Below, piece by piece: positions 7,601 to 10,755 of a stretch of DNA of 10,755 nt. Under the pieces are notes generated by a model, which saw nothing but the letters and a program-made list of their open reading frames with translations, was not told the origin of the DNA and did not search any database. The translations under genes and the position numbers were made by a program. Source of the stretch: Methanobacteriota archaeon (GTDB taxonomy: Archaea; Thermoplasmatota; Thermoplasmata; RBG-16-68-12); NCBI GenBank assembly GCA_005879045.1, contig VBLV01000068.1, positions 1 to 10,755 of the forward strand. Direction: 5' to 3'. The first letter of the stretch is position 1. Every line of letters starts with the position of its first letter.

Positions 7601-9013
7601 TTGGCCCTGCCGACGTATGAGGCCTCGCTCGCTTTCACGGTGTACTGGGGACCCCAATTCGACTCGCCCGACATCGCAAGCTACCGGATTCAGTCGCGAG
7701 ACAACGGTGGTGCCTGGACGGATTCTGGGACGTTCCCGGTGGGCACGACGTCGGCCGTGTTCACGGGCCAGGACGGTCATACGTACGAGTTCCGTTCGAT
7801 GGCGACGGACCGGGCGGGAAACGCGGAAGCGCCGCCCTCGCCGCCGAACACCAACGACTCATGGACAGTCGTGGACGTGACGCCACCGGACTCCAAGGTG
7901 ACCAGGTTGCCCGCCTACGAGAACACGCTTCAGTTCGCGATCGCGTGGGGTCCCGTCGTCGGCACCACGGACATTTCGGCGTATCTCGTGCAGTGGAAAG
8001 ACGGCGCGAATCCATGGACGGACCTCGTCGGTTATGCGAACACGACTGCGACCAGCGCGACGTTCCTCGGTCAGGGCGCTCATGTGTACGCCTTCCGCAC
8101 GATCGCACGGGACCGCGCCGGGAACGTCGAGCCGATTCCCGCAGGCAACGACACGTGGACGATCGTCGACGTGTTGCCGCCGTCCGTCACGGATTCCCGG
8201 CCCGTCGGCGCGAACACGAACCTGACGCCGTGGATCGTGATTACGTTCAGCGAGCCGATGAACCGAGCCTCCGTGGAGCAGGCGTTCTCGATCACGCCGG
8301 GGATCGATGGCAGCTTCGTGTGGAGTTCGGACTTCCGCACGGTGTCGTTCGTTCCGACGCGAGAGCTTCAGTCTGGTGTGACGTACGCCGTCGTGATCGA
8401 TTCCTCGGCGCGCGATCTCGCCGGGAACACCATGGTGGGGTCGAAGACGTTCCAGTTCTCGACGGCCCCCGGATTCCTCGCAGAGTTCTGGTGGGTTCTC
8501 GTCCTCGTCGGCGGTGCGGCCGCCGCGGCGATGTTCATGATCCTGCGGCGTCGACAAGCGGGTGCGTCGAAGCCGGTTTCCCCTGCGACGACGGCGAGCA
8601 AGCCCAGCGACGCGATCGTCGAAGACGTGTTCCTCCTCAATCACAAAGACGGACTCCTGATCAAGCACGAGACCCGCCGACTCAGGCCCGACGTGGATAC
8701 GGACATCTTGAGCGGTATGCTCACGGCGGTGCAGGCGTTCGTGAAGGACGCCTTGCGCGGCGATGACTACGCCGACCTGAACGAGATGACGGTCGGCCAC
8801 ATGCACATCTTGATCGGCCGGGGCAAGTGGCTCGTCCTCGCGGCGAGAATCGAAGGGGACGGCACGCAGAGCTGGACCAGCCAGATCGAGCGGTGCATCA
8901 AGGACATGGAGGACCATCACTGGGACCAGATCGAGGACTGGGACGGGGACATGGGCCTCGCCCGGGTCCTGACGCCCTATATCAAGAAGTTGATCCAGGG
9001 CGGCTACACGTAG
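4691..9013 (+). CDS. Giant membrane-anchored surface protein: beta-helix, Ig-like repeats, TM helix, cytosolic roadblock/longin-like domain
   Basis: 1440 residues. Residues 1-36 are a signal peptide (RSVAVVLVLLGSVGAVLLV, then ASA before Thr37). Residues about 40-245 are a parallel beta-helix of the NosD/pectate-lyase type (SNTI, YNSI, GNTI ladders). Residues about 245-615 continue it with long glycine-rich loops (GGNGGPGGNG type). A second beta-rich segment spans about 620-768. Four Ig/FN3-like repeats start near 769, 867, 962 and 1062, and a Big_5-like domain (ITFSEPMN, LAGNTM) starts near 1160. One membrane helix lies at about 1266-1285 (WWVLVLVGGAAAAAMFMIL), stopped by RRR. After a Ser/Thr/Pro/Ala-rich linker, residues 1307-1440 form a cytosolic alpha/beta domain (VEDVFLLNHKDGLLIKHETR, ILIGRGKWLVLAARIEG) resembling roadblock/longin-type domains. 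Many NxS/T sequons suggest N-glycosylation. It may sense or bind at the surface and signal inward. ATG 4691 has GGGAG 14 bases upstream; ATG 4718 would also keep the signal peptide. Confidence 0.9.
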   Translation: MRAHPSRSSMRSVAVVLVLLGSVGAVLLVTAPTASATVYFRGIISVPTTWGGGAETNYVATGPITIRPSGSLTIMPGTTVRFEPGVHLFVEGRLTADGTSAKAITFTANNTASPFPWGGIQFNASSSGSVSWSTFDRVDRALTATDSSPDVTRNTVLQAGVGFAFVRSSSFVYSNTIQRAANVGVYANASDVQIAYNSINGTAVGIQIEQPSFPTVSGNTITNVSSGFAMGIIVTAGASASIDGNTIRGVRGSSGAPGAVPGAPGRDGAFGAGIYVSGAPSASITSNTIDIVSGGRGGDGQANTGGAGGRGGNGGPAAGIVVAATPDATIQWNMITSVTGGSGGAGGGSATTTTGGRGGDAGTAVAIEVATSTGSNLLSTNTIDSVVGGNGGPGGNGATTNGNGGVGGDADGLFLISASIADASGNSVRTIRGGTGGNGAAAGGGSGNGATGGSANGIAVFFVPGSATVHANTFTTLTGGDGGRGVRGGYGGNATGVVFFGNNDGSFNGTQASFNQLDTVTGGAGGIGTRFGGNGGAAAGIAGVFVSPSFSSNWVTTMQGGRGGDALDLTDGGRGGDALGIISGLVMKGLSLEDTVSGVTKGGAGGGPPIQTSYADGYYLIGNKTFTTRFTVDNATLSSIGSYDFYVDNYTEAVAVNSPFTKLAVMAAGNLTVRNYLEVDALWPNGFTPVAGAHITVMDGSSRIWDRQAPSGVQPWILVTDRIYIDSPIPTDNVTQVSVTYPPYSFASDPRFVNMGTSHTESFVMVDKDAPTSAASALPTYENVFTFWVWYTASDGNGTGVGNITLWYRTGGSAVWVQYAVQPAGNFGQFTFTASSDGVYEFATTADDLAGNKEVRSAANDTWTTVDTIRPGSHVNGLSQYQNRSTFTVSWGPDAGVTDVVSYTIQYNAGAAWTNWRVDTTTTSGTFSASGQGVYAFRAIAKDAAGNVEVPPATNDTWTMVDTIAPASHTLALPTYEASLAFTVYWGPQFDSPDIASYRIQSRDNGGAWTDSGTFPVGTTSAVFTGQDGHTYEFRSMATDRAGNAEAPPSPPNTNDSWTVVDVTPPDSKVTRLPAYENTLQFAIAWGPVVGTTDISAYLVQWKDGANPWTDLVGYANTTATSATFLGQGAHVYAFRTIARDRAGNVEPIPAGNDTWTIVDVLPPSVTDSRPVGANTNLTPWIVITFSEPMNRASVEQAFSITPGIDGSFVWSSDFRTVSFVPTRELQSGVTYAVVIDSSARDLAGNTMVGSKTFQFSTAPGFLAEFWWVLVLVGGAAAAAMFMILRRRQAGASKPVSPATTASKPSDAIVEDVFLLNHKDGLLIKHETRRLRPDVDTDILSGMLTAVQAFVKDALRGDDYADLNEMTVGHMHILIGRGKWLVLAARIEGDGTQSWTSQIERCIKDMEDHHWDQIEDWDGDMGLARVLTPYIKKLIQGGYT
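5423..6520 (+). repeat. Protein-level repeat array: beta-helix rungs with glycine-rich loops
   Basis: Within the surface protein, starting at residue 245, about eight units of 38-48 residues recur. Each begins like N-(T/M/S/Q/W)-x-(aliphatic)-x-x-(V/I/L/M), then GG-x-GG-x-G glycine-rich sequence, then A-x-G-I-x-V and a short strand. Unit lengths by my count are 42, 46, 48, 45, 46, 43, 38 and 41, followed by a degenerate unit at residue 594. The N/I ladder marks a beta-helix rung; the glycine runs must be loops projecting from it. Confidence 0.75.
6371..6428 (+). repeat. 22-base perfect direct repeat, offset 36 bases, in frame
   Basis: Positions 6371-6392 and 6407-6428 are identical over 22 bases, both beginning GGCCGGGGCGGGGACG. 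The offset of 36 bases is 12 codons, so the peptide GRGGDAL is repeated in frame inside the glycine-rich array. This suggests a recent slippage or unequal-recombination duplication. Confidence 0.85.
6995..8167 (+). repeat. Four Ig/FN3-like protein repeats
   Basis: Four units of about 95-100 residues begin at residues 769, 867, 962 and 1062 of the surface protein. Each contains an L-x-x-Y-(E/Q) motif, an F-x-(V/I)-x-W/Y strand, an F/Y strand of the type YEFRSMA or YAFRTIA, then (A)GN-x-E and the closing N-D-(T/S)-W-T-x-V-D. Units 2-4 also share WGP, followed by a segment such as DISAY or DIASY. The first unit is the most divergent and has ASDGNGTG in place of WGP. Such repeats are stalk or binding modules in archaeal and bacterial surface proteins. 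Confidence 0.8.
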
Positions 9014-9145
9014 GGAATGCCGCGCGACGACAGGCACCGCGATGCGGCCCGCCACTCGGTCCATCGTTCGCTACAACAAATCGTCTCGCGCATCGCGAAT
9101 GCGCCGCGCGTTTTGCGTGACGTGTATGCGTGTTCCCACGGCGTT

Positions 9146-9162
9146 GATGGGATTGTCCCATC
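9146..9162. promoter_or_regulatory. Palindrome GATGGGA-TTG-TCCCATC (operator or hairpin)
   Basis: This is a perfect 7-base inverted repeat with a 3-base centre, 22 bases upstream of the TATA-like box of the AAA+ gene. A further direct copy of GATGGGA occurs at 9214-9220, near the predicted transcription start. The arrangement suits a repressor or activator binding site. It could instead be an RNA hairpin 132 bases after the surface-protein stop; no T-run follows it. Confidence 0.4.
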
Positions 9163-9168
9163 TTCAGT

Positions 9169-9190
9169 ACCGATAACAAAAGCTTTAATT
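9169..9190 (+). promoter_or_regulatory. Probable promoter of the AAA+ ATPase gene
   Basis: ACCGATAACAAAAGC at 9169-9183 directly precedes TTTAATT at 9184-9190, the only AT-rich patch of the gap; together they look like an upstream/BRE-type element plus TATA box. The first part matches the minus-strand element at 1421-1407 in 14 of 15 bases. A start near 9212 would give a leader of about 100 bases before ATG 9315. Confidence 0.5.
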
Positions 9191-9302
9191 CCGGATGCCA
9201 CTTTCTAACAAGGGATGGGACGAGGCGGCAGCTTGTTCCACAGACTCGCGTCCCCAGAGCAGATGCTGTCGCGTCCCGACCGAATCGCGCGCGCAAGCCC
9301 GC

Positions 9303-9310
9303 GGTGATCC
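9303..9310 (+). promoter_or_regulatory. Ribosome binding site GGTGATCC
   Basis: GGTGATCC is fully complementary to GGATCACC near the conserved 3' end of 16S rRNA (GGATCACCTCC). It lies four bases before the ATG at 9315. It decides this start over the in-frame ATG at 9195, whose 40 extra codons read as Cys/Arg-rich, non-coding-like sequence. Confidence 0.65.
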
Positions 9311-9314
9311 AAAG

Positions 9315-10755
9315 ATGGCGAGTGATGAGGGCGACGGAAAGGTGTCCAAGTCGGCGGAGGAAGTCCGAGACGAGTTCGAGGAGAAGATGGATCGCCTTCG
9401 TCGGCAGTACGAGCGCGACCTGCACTCCTTCCGCTACGAGATCGAGGAACGGGAGTACCGCCTGAAGGCCTACGAGGACAAGTTCAACAAGATCAAGCAG
9501 CCGCCGCTCCTCTACGCGTACGTCGTCCGCAAGGAAGGGCCCGACCTCGATGGGAACCAGGTGGTCGTGGCGCGCGCGACGGAGCTCCTGAAGGTCTCGA
9601 CCGGGCTGGTCGACAAGTCTCAGCTCGGCGTCGGCCAATACGTCTGGGTGCATCCGCAGACCTACGCGATCGTGGAAGGCAGCGCCGTCCGCAACGAGGG
9701 CGTGATCGCGAAGGTCGTCGACATGATGGACGGCAAGCTCGTGATCTCCGTCGAAGGGGACATGGAAAAGCGCCTGATCGATTGCGACAAGAACGTCTTC
9801 AAGAAGCTCAAGCCGGGATTCCAGATCGGCGTGTTGCCTCCGACGATGGAGGTCCTCGAGATCCTCCCGAACCTCGAGGTCAAATCTCTCCTGCTCGGCG
9901 AGAAACCGAACGTGACCTACGGAGAGATCGGCGGGCTCATGGAGGCGATCGAGCGAATCAAGGACGTCGTCGTGCTCCCGTATCAGGAGGCGAAACTGTT
10001 CGCCCAGATCTCCCTCGAGGCGCCGCGCGGGATCCTGCTGTACGGCCCCCCGGGTTGCGGCAAGACGCTGCTCGTGAAGGCGATCGCGACGGAGAACGAC
10101 ATGACCTTCTTCAACGTCAGCATCGCGGACGTCCTCTCGAAGTGGGTCGGGGAGAGCGAGCGCATCATCAAGGAGATCTTCCGCCAGGCCCACGAGAAGA
10201 AGCCGAGCATCGTCTTCTTCGATGAGATCGAGGCCCTGTTCACCGTGCGCGGGATGATGGACACGTCCGGCGTCCACAAGAACATCATCGCGCAGATCCT
10301 CAGCGAGAGGGACGGGCTCGTCGAGCTGCACGACGTCTTCGTGATCGGCGCGACGAACCGCGCGGACCTCGTCGACCCCGCGCTCCTGCGGCCCGGTCGC
10401 TTCGACGAAATCATCGAGATCCCGCGTCCGGACCGGAAGGCCGCGGAAGAGATCCTTCGGATCTACCTGAACGAGGACCTGCCGACCGCGGAGGGCCTCG
10501 ACGAGGCGTACGGCGGCCACAAGGAGGCCGTCGACGCGCTGCGCCGCTTTGTCCTCGACGAACTCTACGGAGAGAACAAGTGGGTCAAGGTCAAGCTCGA
10601 CGCCGAGGCGAAAGAGGCGATCAAGACCGTGAAGCGGAAGGACATCATCTCGGGCGCCATCATCGAGGCCATCGTGACGACCGCGAAGAAGAACTTCGTG
10701 AAGCGGGTCATCCTGCTGAAGAAGGCCGATCGGAAGAAGGAAGGCCTGACGATGA
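9315..10755 (+). CDS. AAA+ ring ATPase, ARC/Mpa-like proteasomal ATPase (C-terminus outside window)
   Basis: 480 codons are visible before the right edge, with no stop. Residues about 14-60 are a charged coiled coil (EEKMDRLRRQYERDL). Residues about 62-190 are beta-rich and fit one or two OB domains. The AAA+ module has Walker A GPPGCGKT (244-251), pore loop SKWVGESE (275-282), Walker B IVFFDE (299-304), sensor 1 ATNR (Asn348) and arginine fingers in LLRPGRFD (358-364). Coiled coil, OB and a single AAA module is the plan of proteasome-activating ATPases that unfold substrates into the 20S core. IYLNEDLP, FVLDELYGENKW and KDIISGAII recall bacterial ARC and mycobacterial Mpa more than archaeal PAN. 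If so, roughly 60 residues with a C-terminal docking motif should follow the edge. A Cdc48-like identity is less likely, because only one AAA module follows the OB region. No proteasome gene is visible nearby. Confidence 0.88.
   Translation, partial: MASDEGDGKVSKSAEEVRDEFEEKMDRLRRQYERDLHSFRYEIEEREYRLKAYEDKFNKIKQPPLLYAYVVRKEGPDLDGNQVVVARATELLKVSTGLVDKSQLGVGQYVWVHPQTYAIVEGSAVRNEGVIAKVVDMMDGKLVISVEGDMEKRLIDCDKNVFKKLKPGFQIGVLPPTMEVLEILPNLEVKSLLLGEKPNVTYGEIGGLMEAIERIKDVVVLPYQEAKLFAQISLEAPRGILLYGPPGCGKTLLVKAIATENDMTFFNVSIADVLSKWVGESERIIKEIFRQAHEKKPSIVFFDEIEALFTVRGMMDTSGVHKNIIAQILSERDGLVELHDVFVIGATNRADLVDPALLRPGRFDEIIEIPRPDRKAAEEILRIYLNEDLPTAEGLDEAYGGHKEAVDALRRFVLDELYGENKWVKVKLDAEAKEAIKTVKRKDIISGAIIEAIVTTAKKNFVKRVILLKKADRKKEGLTM

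Larger units (their letters stand above)
9014..9314. other. Non-coding gap between surface-protein and AAA+ genes
   Basis: This is a 301-base stretch with no convincing gene. The 63-codon plus frame (9017-9208) and the 65-codon minus frame (9201-9004) lack recognisable motifs. It holds the palindrome at 9146-9162, the promoter-like element at 9169-9190, a third GATGGGA at 9214-9220 and the ribosome binding site at 9303-9310. No T-rich terminator is evident after the surface-protein stop. Confidence 0.6.

Noticed and set aside
7859..9064. 401-codon minus-strand frame
   Set aside because: It is antisense to the Ig repeats, membrane helix and cytosolic domain of the surface protein, and has no recognisable motif.
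9017..9208. 63-codon plus frame directly after the surface-protein stop
   Set aside because: It has no Shine-Dalgarno, no motif and an Arg/His-rich composition, and it runs through the palindrome and promoter-like element of the AAA+ gene.
9195..9314. In-frame N-terminal extension of the AAA+ gene from ATG 9195
   Set aside because: The extension encodes Cys/Arg-rich, non-coding-like sequence and would start before the predicted transcript start. A strong ribosome binding site precedes ATG 9315.
8982..10520. 512-codon minus-strand frame
   Set aside because: It is antisense to the AAA+ gene, whose Walker A, Walker B and sensor motifs on the plus strand are unmistakable. It arises from GC-rich codon bias.

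Overview
The window looks like a GC-rich archaeal chromosome segment, most likely an uncultured Thermoplasmata-type archaeon (Thermoplasmatota). The placement is inference. It rests on AT-rich TATA-like boxes in otherwise GC-rich intergenic gaps, a fused ADP-forming acyl-CoA synthetase, a very large sequon-rich surface protein with one C-terminal membrane helix and a cytosolic tail, and an archaeal-style AAA+ ring ATPase. No rRNA, tRNA, CRISPR array, integrase or insertion sequence is visible.

Layout. (1) Positions 1-1247, minus strand: a coiled-coil protein with a small N-terminal alpha/beta domain, cut by the left edge. (2) 1492-1866, minus: a stand-alone tandem ACT-domain protein. (3) 1971-2393, plus: a small glyoxalase/VOC-fold protein. 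(4) 2390-4510, minus: a fused alpha-beta acetate/acyl-CoA ligase (ADP-forming), convergent with the VOC gene; the two share a CTAG in which both TAG stop codons lie. (5) 4511-4690: a divergent promoter region. (6) 4691-9013, plus: a 1440-residue surface protein with signal peptide, beta-helix with glycine-rich loops, four Ig/FN3-like repeats, a Big_5-like domain, one membrane helix and a cytosolic domain resembling the roadblock/longin fold. (7) 9014-9314: a non-coding gap with a palindrome, a TATA-like box and a strong Shine-Dalgarno match. (8) 9315-10755, plus: an AAA+ ATPase with coiled-coil and OB domains that resembles ARC/Mpa proteasomal ATPases, cut by the right edge.

How the genes fit together. 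The genes are mostly single transcription units with their own promoters, not one operon. The synthetase makes ATP by substrate-level phosphorylation from acyl-CoA. The ACT protein is a probable amino-acid sensor. The AAA+ ATPase probably unfolds proteins for a proteasome. The large surface protein reaches from the outside through the membrane to a cytosolic domain of a type often used as a small-GTPase partner. The coiled-coil gene may carry a related small domain at its N-terminus. A GATAAC hexamer, extended to ACCGATAAC(A/C)AAAGC at two sites, lies near the start regions of four of the six genes and may be a shared promoter element.

The high GC content produces very long antisense open frames (up to 628 codons) opposite the real genes. 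They were rejected.
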